From Mycolicibacterium vinylchloridicum (GTDB lineage: Bacteria; Actinomycetota; Actinomycetes; Mycobacteriales; Mycobacteriaceae): a DNA stretch of 64,000 nt. Under the pieces are notes generated by a model. It was not told the DNA's origin. It ran no database searches and saw nothing but the letters and a program-made list of their open reading frames with translations. The DNA lies in NCBI RefSeq assembly GCF_013404075.1, contig NZ_JACBJQ010000009.1, positions 103,353 through 167,352 on the forward strand, given 5' to 3'. Below are positions 1 to 8,556 of this stretch, in pieces (the first letter of the stretch is position 1; the number at the start of each line of letters is the position of its first letter). A program made the translations under genes and the position numbers.

Positions 1-2
1 CC

Positions 3-800
3 CGGGTGGTCCAGCCGTGGAGTTGCACGGCGGTCCCGGTACACGACCCGAGTACCGGCGCTCTGCTCGGCGCCCTGGACCTGACCGGCGGATCACGGGT
101 GGCCAGCCCGCAGGCACTGGCCCTGGTCCGCGCCACCGTCGTCGCCGTGGAGAGCCACCTGGCGCTGCTGCGGCTGACCGGATCGGCGATCGAGACCGCA
201 CCGCGGCTGCCGCGGCTGGCAGTGCTGGGATCCGAACGGCCGCGCTGGCTGGTCACCGACGAGTTCGGGCACCTGCGGGCGACCACGTTGACCGGCCGGC
301 ACGCTGACATCCTGGTGCTGCTCAGCCGCCACCCCGAAGGATTGAGCGCCGATCACCTGGCGATGCTGCTCGACGACAAAGACCTCGACGTGGTGACCGT
401 GCGCGCCGAGATGTCACGGCTGCGCAAGGTCGTCGGCGCCGAGATCATCGAGTCGCGGCCCTACCGGTTGCTGGTCCCCATCACCACCGACATCGGCGAG
501 GTGTACGAGGCGCTGGACACCGGTGACGTCACCGCGGCGCTCGATCGCTATCCGGGACCGCTTCTGCCGCAATCGATCTCACCGGCAGTCGGGCGACTGC
601 GCACCGAGCTGACGATGACATTGCGGGGGGCGGTGCTGTCCACCGGCGATCCCGTGGTGCTGCGCCGCTGGCTGGACAGCCCCGACGGGCGCGACGACCG
701 CGACGGCTGGCGCGCGTTGCACGACGGCACCCTGCCCGGCTCGGTGCAGCAGGCGCAGGCCCGCGGCAAGCTGGCCGGACTGGACTTCGATCTGGCCTGA
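3..800 (+). CDS. GAF-domain transcriptional regulator, C-terminal part (5' end outside window)
   Basis: The frame is already open at the first bases, so the GTG at 6 is not a reliable start and the gene begins upstream of the window. The first visible residues (W-S-C, then P-V-H-D-P-S-T-G, then G-A-L-D-L-T-G) are the end of a GAF sensory fold. Residues about 95-165 look like a winged-helix DNA-binding region (TGRHADILVLL, then V-R-A-E-M-S-R-L-R-K-V-V). No AAA+ domain is visible, unlike AcoR-type activators. It lies 111 bp before a co-directional aldehyde dehydrogenase gene, an arrangement common in mycobacteria, so I infer it controls that gene in response to a small ligand. Repeated TGCAAC motifs lie between the two genes. 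Confidence 0.75.
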   Translation, partial: RVVQPWSCTAVPVHDPSTGALLGALDLTGGSRVASPQALALVRATVVAVESHLALLRLTGSAIETAPRLPRLAVLGSERPRWLVTDEFGHLRATTLTGRHADILVLLSRHPEGLSADHLAMLLDDKDLDVVTVRAEMSRLRKVVGAEIIESRPYRLLVPITTDIGEVYEALDTGDVTAALDRYPGPLLPQSISPAVGRLRTELTMTLRGAVLSTGDPVVLRRWLDSPDGRDDRDGWRALHDGTLPGSVQQAQARGKLAGLDFDLA

Positions 801-809
801 TTCCGGGTC

Positions 810-848
810 TGCAACGTTGCCCGATCGCGTGCAACCGTGCTGCAACCC
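810..848 (+). promoter_or_regulatory. TGCAAC repeat cluster, candidate operator of the GAF regulator
   Basis: TGCAAC occurs at 810, 830 and 841, and the first copy is half of the perfect palindrome GCAACGTTGC (811-820). A TAGTTT hexamer at 855-860 fits the mycobacterial -10 pattern TANNNT. The cluster lies between a GAF regulator and the aldehyde dehydrogenase gene it probably controls. Operator function is inferred. Confidence 0.4.
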
Positions 849-911
849 CGCACTGCCTAGTTTCAGTGACGACCGACACATTTCGTCGTCTCGAACAGGC
901 AGGAGAACGCC

Positions 912-2435
912 ATGACCGTATACGCGAGGCCCGGTGCGGAGGGCGCCGCGATGTCCTTTGCGGCCCGCTACGACAACTTCATCGGCGGTGAGTGGATCGC
1001 GCCGGTGGGTGGGCAGTACTTCGAGAACCGGACGCCGGTGACCGGCGAGGTGTTCTGTGAGGCGGCCCGCTCGACCGCGGCGGACATCGACCTGGCGCTG
1101 GATGCCGCGCATGCCGCGGCACCGGCGTGGGGTAAGACCTCGGCCGGTGAACGAGCGTTGATCCTGAACAGGATCGCCGATCGCATCGAAGCCAATCTGG
1201 AGGCGATCGCGCTGGCCGAATCCTGGGACAACGGCAAGCCGATCCGCGAAACCCTCAACGCCGATATTCCGTTGGCAGTCGACCACTTCCGGTACTACGC
1301 CGGAGCGATCCGCGCCCAGGAAGGCTCGCTGTCACAGATCGACGAGGACACCGTCGCCTACCACTTCCACGAGCCCCTCGGTGTGGTCGGCCAGATCATC
1401 CCGTGGAACTTCCCGATCCTGATGGCGGTGTGGAAGCTGGCACCCGCCCTGGCCGCCGGAAACGCCGTGGTGCTCAAGCCCGCCGAGCAAACGCCCGTCT
1501 CGGTGTTGTACCTGATGTCGCTCATCGGTGACCTCCTCCCGCCCGGAGTCATCAATGTGGTCAACGGGTTTGGTGTGGAGGCCGGTAAGCCGCTCGCGTC
1601 GAGCGACCGGATCGCCAAGATCGCGTTCACCGGCGAGACCACCACCGGCCGGCTGATCATGCAGTACGCCTCCCAGAACCTGATCCCGGTCACCCTCGAG
1701 CTCGGCGGTAAGAGCCCCAACATCTTCTTCTCCGATGTCCTCGCCGCCAACGACGACTACCAGGACAAAGCCCTGGAGGGCTTTACGATGTTCGCCCTCA
1801 ACCAGGGTGAAGTCTGCACCTGCCCGTCACGGTCACTGATCCAGGCCGACATCTACGACGAGTTCCTGGCGATGGCCGCCATCCGCACCAAGGCCGTCCG
1901 CCAGGGCGATCCGCTCGACACCGACACCATGATCGGGGCGCAGGCCTCCAACGATCAGCTGGAGAAGATCCTGTCCTATATCGAGATCGGGAAAAGCGAA
2001 GGCGCTCAAGTCATCACCGGTGGTGAGCGCGCCCAGCTCGGCGGTGACCTCAACGGCGGCTACTACGTGCAGCCGACGATCTTCACCGGCGACAACGCGA
2101 TGCGGATCTTCCAGGAAGAGATCTTCGGACCCGTCGTCGCCGTCACGTCGTTCACCGATTACGACGACGCCATCGACATCGCCAACGACACCCTCTACGG
2201 CTTGGGTGCCGGGGTGTGGAGCCGCAATGGCAACACCGCCTACCGCGCCGGACGGGACATCAAGGCCGGCCGGGTGTGGACCAACTGCTATCACCAGTAC
2301 CCCGCGCACGCCGCGTTCGGCGGCTACAAGCAGTCCGGCATCGGGCGGGAGAACCACCTGATGATGCTCGATCACTACCAACAGACCAAGAACCTGCTCG
2401 TCTCCTACTCCAACAAGGCTCAGGGCTTCTTCTGA
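912..2435 (+). CDS. NAD-dependent aldehyde dehydrogenase
   Basis: The 507-residue protein has the usual length of the soluble aldehyde dehydrogenase superfamily, which oxidises aldehydes to carboxylates with NAD(P)+. Visible motifs are PWNFP (cofactor-binding loop), FTGETTTG (Rossmann-type loop), ELGGKSPNI containing the general-base Glu, and Q-G-E-V-C with the nucleophilic Cys at about residue 302. AGGAGA lies 6 bp upstream of the ATG at 912. A second in-frame ATG at 951 aligns with the usual family N-terminus, so the first 13 residues may be an extension. The next gene encodes an alcohol dehydrogenase 68 bp downstream, so the two plausibly oxidise an alcohol through the aldehyde to the acid. 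It resembles the acetaldehyde/chloroacetaldehyde dehydrogenase group (AcoD/ExaC type). Confidence 0.93.
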   Translation: MTVYARPGAEGAAMSFAARYDNFIGGEWIAPVGGQYFENRTPVTGEVFCEAARSTAADIDLALDAAHAAAPAWGKTSAGERALILNRIADRIEANLEAIALAESWDNGKPIRETLNADIPLAVDHFRYYAGAIRAQEGSLSQIDEDTVAYHFHEPLGVVGQIIPWNFPILMAVWKLAPALAAGNAVVLKPAEQTPVSVLYLMSLIGDLLPPGVINVVNGFGVEAGKPLASSDRIAKIAFTGETTTGRLIMQYASQNLIPVTLELGGKSPNIFFSDVLAANDDYQDKALEGFTMFALNQGEVCTCPSRSLIQADIYDEFLAMAAIRTKAVRQGDPLDTDTMIGAQASNDQLEKILSYIEIGKSEGAQVITGGERAQLGGDLNGGYYVQPTIFTGDNAMRIFQEEIFGPVVAVTSFTDYDDAIDIANDTLYGLGAGVWSRNGNTAYRAGRDIKAGRVWTNCYHQYPAHAAFGGYKQSGIGRENHLMMLDHYQQTKNLLVSYSNKAQGFF

Positions 2436-2503
2436 TCGCTTGCGCGAAGAACCGAAGTCACCGTTGAAGCTCGACAACCACTTTCCCGAAAGGAAACACC
2501 ATC

Positions 2504-3565
2504 ATGACTCAGACACTTGGCGCACCCGCCACATCCACCGACACCGACACCATGCGCGCTGCTGTCGTCACCGAGTTCGGTGCACCCTTGCAGGTCGCCG
2601 ACCTCGATCTACCGACCCCTGGCCCCGGCGAAGCCTTGGTCAAGCTGGAGACCTCCGGGGTCTGCCACACCGATCTGCATGCCGCCCATGGGGATTGGCC
2701 GGTCAAACCGGCGCCGCCGTTCATCCCGGGCCACGAGGGCTACGGCACCGTCGTCGCCCTCGGCGAGGGCGTCACCGACCTGAAGGTCGGCGACAAGGTC
2801 GGCAACGCCTGGCTGTGGTCGGCGTGCGGCAGCTGTGAATACTGCCGCACCGGCTGGGAGACGTTGTGCGAGAGCCAGCAGAACGGCGGCTACAGCGTCA
2901 ACGGCAGCTTCGGCACCTACATGCTGGTGAATGCGGCCTACGCGGCGCGGATTCCGGACGGCATCGACCCACTAGAGGTCGCACCGATCCTGTGCGCCGG
3001 CGTCACTGTCTACAAAGGGCTGAAGGTCACCGACACCCGGCCCGGCCAGTGGGTGGCGATCTCCGGCATCGGCGGCCTCGGCCACATCGCCGTGCAGTAC
3101 GCCCGCGCGATGGGCCTGCGCGTGGTGGCCGTCGACATCGACGACGCCAAACTCGCACTGGCTGCCCGGCTCGGCGCGGAGGTCACCGTCAACGCCAAGA
3201 CCTCAGACGTCGTCGAGGAAGTGCAGAAGGCCACCGGCGGTGTGCACGGGGTGCTCGTGACCGCGGTGCACCCGCAGGCGTTCGGGCAGGCGATCGGCCT
3301 GACCCGGCGCGGCGGAACCATCGTGTTCAACGGCCTGCCACCCGGCGACTTCCCGGCACCGATCTTCGATATCGTGTTGAAGGGCTTGACGATTCGCGGT
3401 TCGATCGTCGGCACCCGCCAGGACATGGCCGAGGCGCTGGACTTCTACGTCCGCGGTCTGATCCATCCCACCGTGGAAGCCGCCAAGCTCGACGACATCA
3501 ACGAGGTGTTCGGCCGCATGGAGCGCGGTCAGATCGACGGCCGCGTGGTGATCGACTACCGCTGA
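2504..3565 (+). CDS. adhP: Zinc-dependent alcohol dehydrogenase, AdhP type
   Basis: 353 residues, a typical medium-chain zinc dehydrogenase. The catalytic zinc ligands are visible in GVCHTDLH and PGHEGYG, the structural zinc site in CGSCEYC followed by a Cys eight residues on, and the NAD-binding loop in GIGGLGHIAVQYA. These features match the ethanol/propanol-preferring AdhP group, which interconverts primary alcohols and aldehydes. A GAAAGGAAA ribosome-binding site precedes the ATG at 2504. The start adds about 16 residues before the conserved MRAAVV segment; the internal ATG at 2552 is an alternative. It forms a likely operon with the upstream aldehyde dehydrogenase. Its end overlaps the convergent GNAT gene by 10 bp. 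Confidence 0.92.
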   Translation: MTQTLGAPATSTDTDTMRAAVVTEFGAPLQVADLDLPTPGPGEALVKLETSGVCHTDLHAAHGDWPVKPAPPFIPGHEGYGTVVALGEGVTDLKVGDKVGNAWLWSACGSCEYCRTGWETLCESQQNGGYSVNGSFGTYMLVNAAYAARIPDGIDPLEVAPILCAGVTVYKGLKVTDTRPGQWVAISGIGGLGHIAVQYARAMGLRVVAVDIDDAKLALAARLGAEVTVNAKTSDVVEEVQKATGGVHGVLVTAVHPQAFGQAIGLTRRGGTIVFNGLPPGDFPAPIFDIVLKGLTIRGSIVGTRQDMAEALDFYVRGLIHPTVEAAKLDDINEVFGRMERGQIDGRVVIDYR

Positions 3566-4212
3566 GTCCCCAGCAGCTCGCGCACGGGCTCGATGCCGAC
3601 CAGACGGATGTCGTCGCGGCGGATCGTGGCCCACCGCCCCGGCGTCATGGTGAATCCCACCATGGTGTCGGGGCGGTCGCGTCGGTTCTCGACCGTCCTC
3701 ACCACCTCGGTGTAGGGCAACGAGCGCGTCACCGCCAGCGACGCGGCGTTGTCATGCCAGGCCCGGGTGACAGCGCGGTCAGCGTCGAACCCCGCGAAGA
3801 TCAGGTGCAGCGCGGCTTGGCGGAGCTCCCTGCCCAGGCCCCGGCCCTGGTGTGCGAGTCCCAGCCACGACCCGGTGGTCAGACTCCGGTTCTGCGGAAA
3901 CTGTTCGGCGTGAACCGAACACATGCCGACCACCGACTCGTCGACCAGGACGGCGAGGTCCAGATTCCAGCGCTCGACCGACGTCTCGGCACGGTTGCGC
4001 CAGTAGTACTGCAGACTGTTGCGCTCGAGTTCCGGCGACGGCACATCCGTCCACGGTTCACTGAACGGCATGGTCGCCGGATGGTGAATACCCCTGGCCG
4101 CCAACGTCGCCAGCTGTGCACCCAGCTCATCGCTGACATAGCGCAGCACCACCCGCGGTGTCACCACCTGCAGGTCGAACAGCGGCCAGATGTCGTGCGG
4201 CATACCTGCCAT
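3556..4212 (-). CDS. GNAT family N-acetyltransferase
   Basis: 218 residues resembling the GNAT acetyltransferases that modify small molecules or protein N-termini with acetyl-CoA (RimJ/RimL-like subgroup). The acetyl-CoA pyrophosphate loop appears as H-Q-G-R-G-L-G followed by a helix, and a late W-H-D-N-A-A-S-L-A-V segment matches the usual N-x-x-S motif. The substrate cannot be read from sequence. The ATG at 4212 is used; a second ATG four residues on (4203) is possible. It converges with adhP, overlapping tail to tail, with no terminator between them. Confidence 0.85.
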   Translation of the reverse strand: MAGMPHDIWPLFDLQVVTPRVVLRYVSDELGAQLATLAARGIHHPATMPFSEPWTDVPSPELERNSLQYYWRNRAETSVERWNLDLAVLVDESVVGMCSVHAEQFPQNRSLTTGSWLGLAHQGRGLGRELRQAALHLIFAGFDADRAVTRAWHDNAASLAVTRSLPYTEVVRTVENRRDRPDTMVGFTMTPGRWATIRRDDIRLVGIEPVRELLGTQR

Positions 4213-4245
4213 CGGATCACAACCGATGAGGTCTTCGAAAGCGAA

Positions 4246-4842
4246 TTAGCTCGGGTGGTGGCGATGGTAGTGGCGAGCCACCCGCGTCCGGTTGGCGCAG
4301 ATGTTCTGGGTGCAGAACTTCCGCCGGGCATCCAGGGCGACGAAAAGCATGCTGCAGGAAGGATTCTCGCACCGCCGGAGACGAGCCGCGGCTGGACCGA
4401 CGAGCAGATCGATGAGGCTGTCAGTGACCGCCCCAAGCGCGATGTCGTAACGGCGGCTGGCGGGCGCGTGATATCTGGTGACCGCGGACCAGCCGCTGTG
4501 CGTGCGCTCCAGCCGCCGGGTGGCGGTCGCCCTGGCGGCAACGTCGTTGACGTAGCCGACGGCAGCCGAATCGGGCACCGTTGCCGCCACCTGCGCGTCG
4601 AGGAGCGCACGTACCGCACGCCGGAGTTCGACGGTGAGGCCCAGCGGTGGAGTGGTTGCCTCCTCGGGCAGCCGGTCCTGTTGCAGGCCCCACCACATCC
4701 GGCAGGTCGCTTCGTCGGGAAGTAAGTCGGTAGCCGGGTCGGTCGTGGTGATGATCGTGTCGGCCAAGTCCACCGCCAGGGGCTCGCCCGCGACGATCAA
4801 GCCGGCCGCCTGCGCCTTGTCCATCCGGAGCCTGGCATCCAT
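4246..4842 (-). CDS. CGNR zinc-finger / ABATE-domain transcriptional regulator
   Basis: 198 residues. The N-terminal two thirds look like the stress-induced ABATE domain. The C-terminal 45 residues hold a zinc finger with Cys at about 158, 163, 177 and 182, followed by a basic tail; the usual C-G-N-R signature reads C-A-N-R here. Proteins of this family are putative DNA-binding regulators. The gene is divergent from the TIGR03086 gene, and the roughly 100-bp spacer is AT-rich and carries three CGTTAG motifs, so local control of both genes is likely. Two starts are possible: ATG 4842 (used) or the in-frame ATG at 4824. Confidence 0.85.
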   Translation of the reverse strand: MDARLRMDKAQAAGLIVAGEPLAVDLADTIITTTDPATDLLPDEATCRMWWGLQQDRLPEEATTPPLGLTVELRRAVRALLDAQVAATVPDSAAVGYVNDVAARATATRRLERTHSGWSAVTRYHAPASRRYDIALGAVTDSLIDLLVGPAAARLRRCENPSCSMLFVALDARRKFCTQNICANRTRVARHYHRHHPS

Positions 4843-4863
4843 CTTGCTAATGCTATCAGCGCG

Positions 4864-4925
4864 TTGACAGCGTTAGTTCGAGTCCGGTAAGAAGACTAAC
4901 GGCAATGAATAAACATAAACGTTAG
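4864..4925 (+). promoter_or_regulatory. Divergent promoter region with three spaced CGTTAG motifs
   Basis: CGTTAG occurs at 4871-4876 and 4920-4925, with its reverse complement CTAACG at 4896-4901. Centre spacings are 24-25 bp with alternating orientation. A TTGACA -35-like hexamer lies at 4864-4869, but I see no strong -10 at the right distance. The spacer is clearly more AT-rich than its surroundings. It probably holds the operators of the adjacent CGNR regulator; this is an inference. Confidence 0.45.
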
Positions 4926-4943
4926 AGATGGAAGGTTCGCTCG

Positions 4944-5513
4944 ATGGATCCGCTGGAACTACTGAAACGCGCAGATGCCCGCCTCGTCGGTCTCACGACC
5001 GGCCTCGGCGGGGATGACCTGGATCTGCCCAGCCCGTGCTCGCAGTGGAATGTGCGGTCGCTGCTCAGTCACACCGTCGCGTCGATCGACGCATTCGCCG
5101 CCGCCGTGGACGGTGGCAGCGGTCCGACCGAGCAGGAACTGTTCAGCGGGACCGACATCCTCGGCGCTGATCCACTGGCGGTCGTCGAACGCGCCGTGGC
5201 GCGCTCACAACGCGCATGGGCGACGATCACTGATTGGCAGGCGCCCGTCGCGAGCGTCCTCGGTGTTATGCCGGCCGGCCAGGCCATGGCGATTGTCACC
5301 TACTCCACGCTGCTGCACAGCTGGGATCTTGCGGTCGCGCTGAACCGTCCGCTCGAATTCGACGACGCCGAAGCCGAACTGGCCGAAGCGGTCGGAACGC
5401 AGCTGGTTCCCCCGCTGCGCCAGCAACAGCTCTTCGGTGCGGAGGTCCGCCCGGCAAGCGGCGCCACTCCGACCCAGCGGGTCGTCGCCTTCTCCGGGCG
5501 CAGCCCGATATAA
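4944..5513 (+). CDS. TIGR03086 family metal-binding protein (DinB-like / maleylpyruvate isomerase N-terminal fold)
   Basis: 189 residues with the pattern of the actinobacterial TIGR03086/DinB-like four-helix family: an N-terminal L-x-S-P-C-S-Q-W-N-V-R-S-L-L-S-H-T segment containing a candidate metal-ligand His, and a later L-L-H-S-W-D-L motif with the remaining ligands. Family members are thought to be metal-dependent and to use mycothiol-type thiols, but substrates are mostly unknown. GGAAGG lies 8 bp before the ATG at 4944. It is divergently transcribed from a CGNR regulator, which suggests stress- or ligand-induced expression. Confidence 0.85.
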   Translation: MDPLELLKRADARLVGLTTGLGGDDLDLPSPCSQWNVRSLLSHTVASIDAFAAAVDGGSGPTEQELFSGTDILGADPLAVVERAVARSQRAWATITDWQAPVASVLGVMPAGQAMAIVTYSTLLHSWDLAVALNRPLEFDDAEAELAEAVGTQLVPPLRQQQLFGAEVRPASGATPTQRVVAFSGRSPI

Positions 5514-5586
5514 CCGCAAGCCCCGGATCGGCAAACCGAGACCTGGGCCGGGCGGAGCCACCGGCCATCTGTAAAGATCCCGGTTG

Positions 5587-6498
5587 ATGAGCACACCTAA
5601 CGGACCGCAGTCGGTCTTCTGTGTCGGCTTCACCCGGGTCAGCGAGGCCGGCATCTCGCTGGATCAGCACGTGACGCAGACGCTGGTCGACCACCGCGGT
5701 CTGGTGGAGATGCCTGCCTACGCGGTGATGGCCGAATCGGTGACCAGTGGCGCCTACTGGTACACCTTCGCCGAGCCCGTCGCCACCGTGCAGTCGTGGC
5801 TGGCACTCACCGCCGGCGCCCGGCCCACGGTGGGCGACCGGCTGCACGCGGTCTCGGCGATGGCCCATCGCGACGATGCCAACGGCACCGCCACGATGAC
5901 CATCACTACCGGATCGCGCGCCGTCGTCTGCTCGGGGATTGCCCGCGCCGTCCGCGTCGGTCGCAGTAGCGAGGCGCTTCGGGCCCTGGACAAGGACGCC
6001 ATCGCCGAACCCGTCGAGACCCTGCCCACCCCACCCGCCGTCGACACCACCATTTCGACCATCGACCCGGACTGGGACGGCCGGCGCATCCTGACCGCGA
6101 TCAGCCGACGCGAGATCGCTCGCGGACCGCTGTGCGAACTGCTTGCCATGACCGTCGACCTGTTAGACGAACCCGTCGTGACCGTCGAACCTCAGCAGTG
6201 GATGGCCAACCCGCTCGGCGCCATCCAGGGCGGGGTCATCGCCTCGCTCATCGGCCAGGCCTGCTCGCTGGCCGGCCAGGCCCACACCGGCCCGGGGGAC
6301 CGCTATACCCTGGCTGACCTCAGTGTTCACTACTTCCGCTCGCCCCCGGTCGACGGGCGGCCGCTCACCGTGGCCACCACCACAGAACGTATGGGGCGCC
6401 GGATGGGGACCGTCGCAGCCACCATGACCGACGCCGCTGGCACCGCCTACGTCCGTGCCGTCGCCAACATCGCCTACGAGCGGGCATCGGCGTTTTGA
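5587..6498 (+). CDS. PaaI-like double-hotdog thioesterase family protein
   Basis: 303 residues that appear to contain two hotdog-fold halves. The C-terminal half has the clearest signature: N-P-L-G-A-I-Q-G-G-V-I-A-S-L-I (the helix and Gly-rich turn of PaaI/acyl-CoA thioesterases) and L-S-V-H-Y-F-R-S-P, then a final conserved strand. The N-terminal half has weaker similarity. Such proteins hydrolyse acyl-CoA thioesters; the acyl chain is unknown. I use the ATG at 5587 rather than the TTG one codon upstream. No convincing Shine-Dalgarno sequence precedes it. It stands alone, 73 bp after the TIGR03086 gene and 182 bp before rplM. Confidence 0.78.
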   Translation: MSTPNGPQSVFCVGFTRVSEAGISLDQHVTQTLVDHRGLVEMPAYAVMAESVTSGAYWYTFAEPVATVQSWLALTAGARPTVGDRLHAVSAMAHRDDANGTATMTITTGSRAVVCSGIARAVRVGRSSEALRALDKDAIAEPVETLPTPPAVDTTISTIDPDWDGRRILTAISRREIARGPLCELLAMTVDLLDEPVVTVEPQQWMANPLGAIQGGVIASLIGQACSLAGQAHTGPGDRYTLADLSVHYFRSPPVDGRPLTVATTTERMGRRMGTVAATMTDAAGTAYVRAVANIAYERASAF

Positions 6499-6532
6499 CC
6501 TGCCCGGATCGTCGCAGGTAAGCTGCCACGTT

Positions 6533-6547
6533 GGCGTGCGGTACGCC
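6533..6547 (+). other. Small hairpin in the rplM leader region
   Basis: GGCGT (6533-6537) pairs with ACGCC (6543-6547) around a 5-nt loop, in the 182-bp gap before rplM. It could be a weak terminator for the thioesterase gene or part of an untranslated leader of the rplM-rpsI operon. No known ribosomal-protein leader was recognised. Confidence 0.25.
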
Positions 6548-6680
6548 GCGGATTCAGCATCGCGGGGTAAGCCGGGTTCTCGGGTCAGTGTTGGTCGCCG
6601 AGAAATCAACCCCACCGTCGCGTCCCGACCGGCACCCGGGTCACACCGGGAATCACCCGAGAAGAGAAGAAGGTAGCGCT

Positions 6681-7120
6681 GTGCCTACGTACACGCCGAA
6701 GGCAGGTGACACCACGCGTTCGTGGTACGTCATCGATGCCACCGACGTGGTACTCGGCCGGCTCGCCGTCGCGGCAGCAAATCTGTTGCGCGGCAAGCAC
6801 AAGCCGACGTTCACGCCGAATGTCGATGGTGGCGATTTCGTCATCGTCATCAACGCCGACAAGATCGCCGTCAGTGGCGACAAACTCCAGACCAAGATGG
6901 CCTACCGTCACTCGGGTTACCCCGGTGGTCTGCGTGCCCGCACCCTCGGTGACGAGATGGCCAAGCACGCCGACCGCGTCGTCGAGAACGCCATCGTCGG
7001 GATGCTGCCGCACAACAAGCTGAGCCGGCAGATCCAGAAGAAGCTCAAGGTGTACGCCGGCCCGGATCATCCGCACGCCGCGCAGCAGCCGATTCCGTTC
7101 GAAATCAAGCAGGTGGCGCA

Positions 7121-7124
<4 letters not shown>
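6681..7124 (+). CDS. rplM: 50S ribosomal protein L13
   Basis: 147 residues, the usual mycobacterial L13 length. The family core is visible: W-Y-V-I-D-A-T near the start, [25 protein letters not shown], and G-M-L-P-H-N-K-L in the C-terminal half. The GTG at 6681 is chosen because the protein then begins at the standard M-P-T-Y-T-P-K and AGAAGAAGG lies just upstream; the longer open frame upstream is not L13-like. Its last codon overlaps the rpsI start (GTGA), so the two are translationally coupled, as in most bacteria. Confidence 0.98.
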
Positions 7125-7639
<515 letters not shown>

Positions 7640-7666
7640 CCTGCCGCGTTCGCATACGCAACGGTT

Positions 7667-7705
7667 CGCCGGGTGTCGTCCAGTTTCGGCTGGAGGCACC
7701 CGGCG
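7667..7705 (+). terminator. Terminator of the rplM-rpsI operon
   Basis: CGCCGGGTG (7667-7675) pairs perfectly with CACCCGGCG (7697-7705). An inner stem, TCCAG/CTGGA (7679-7683/7690-7694), extends the structure. It is followed by a T-containing stretch (TTTCGTATTGT). It sits 27 bp after the rpsI stop. Confidence 0.85.
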
Positions 7706-7947
7706 TTTCGTATTGTGGCTCGTCTCACCCGGTGAACATCCTGGTAGCGCCCGTTTTCTCGACGAGTTGGTGAGTTTCGGTTTGAGTCCGGTGGCGTTCG
7801 GCAACGCTTCGTGGAGCCGGCGGCGACGTCGGCTGCCCGAGGTAGGAGGCGGGATCCTTTGGGGGGTCGGTGTCCTTTGCTTCGGGGCTGTGAGGCGTAG
7901 TTCCCGCAGCTCTGACTCCCTGCCAACCACAGGAAGGAATAGAGCAC
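7706..7947. other. Intergenic region between rpsI terminator and secreted-protein gene
   Basis: Together with the terminator this makes a 308-bp gap. I see no credible gene on either strand. It must hold the promoter of the secreted-protein gene at 7948, but no clear -10/-35 pair stands out. Confidence 0.5.
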
Positions 7948-8406
7948 ATGAACACGATGACGAAGATGGCCGCAGGTACGGTTCTCGGCGGATCGCTGCT
8001 CGTCGCGGGTGGCTTTGGCCTCGCAAGCGCGGCGCCTGAGGCTCCGCAGCCGCCCCAGGCGCCTCAGCCGGTGAGCGGGGAGAGCCTGAATGTCGGCCTC
8101 ACCGTCGACGGCCAGCAGCTCGGCACCATTCAGAATGTGTCGCTGAGCAACGCGCAGACCCTGGCGACGGGCGTGTGCCCGAGCGACGACCTGTCGTCCA
8201 AGCTGCCGCAGCTGGCCAGCGGCCAGATCGACAGTGTCCCGGTGTGCGCAAACAGCACCACCGGCGTGAGCTACACGTTCACCCAGGCCGGACCCGGTAA
8301 CGCGGAGTTGGCACCGGGCCAGATGCAGGGCCATGGCGCGTCGGGAATCGGCTCGACCGCGACGTCCACGGCGCCTGCGGAGGCGCCGATGACCGGTAGC
8401 CGCTAA
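7948..8406 (+). CDS. Small secreted protein of unknown function
   Basis: 152 residues. The N-terminus is a typical Sec signal peptide (short Lys-containing n-region, hydrophobic core, cleavage likely after A-S-A near residue 28). The mature protein starts with a Pro/Ala-rich linker, has two Cys (in V-C-P-S-D and V-P-V-C-A) that could form a disulfide, and ends in a low-complexity Ser/Thr/Ala tail. I do not recognise the family. AGGAAGGA lies 9 bp before the ATG. It stands alone between two terminators, inserted between rpsI and glmM, which are neighbours in M. tuberculosis. Confidence 0.75.
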   Translation: MNTMTKMAAGTVLGGSLLVAGGFGLASAAPEAPQPPQAPQPVSGESLNVGLTVDGQQLGTIQNVSLSNAQTLATGVCPSDDLSSKLPQLASGQIDSVPVCANSTTGVSYTFTQAGPGNAELAPGQMQGHGASGIGSTATSTAPAEAPMTGSR

Positions 8407-8420
8407 CCGCCTGGCAGCGC

Positions 8421-8453
8421 ACTGCCCCGCACCTAGACCTGGTGCGGGGCAGT
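8421..8453 (+). terminator. Terminator after the secreted-protein gene
   Basis: A perfect 13-bp stem: ACTGCCCCGCACC (8421-8433) with GGTGCGGGGCAGT (8441-8453), around a 7-nt loop. It lies 14 bp after the stop codon and is followed by GTGTGCTTTCC. Confidence 0.88.
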
Positions 8454-8556
8454 GTGTGCTTTCCAGGTGTTTCGGCGACGTGTCGGTTTGGCGGCGACAC
8501 GGTGATTAACCTCATCGGTTGTGTCTTGAGCCGGTAGTTATGAGAGGTTTGTCGCC

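Noticed and set aside
2866..4725. 619-codon plus-strand frame spanning adhP, the GNAT gene and the CGNR gene
   Set aside because: Alternative-frame reading of three real genes; Arg/Pro-rich with no domain pattern.
6499..6680. Autoregulatory ribosomal-protein leader before rplM
   Set aside because: Only a 5-bp hairpin is visible and it does not resemble the L13 leader known from Firmicutes.
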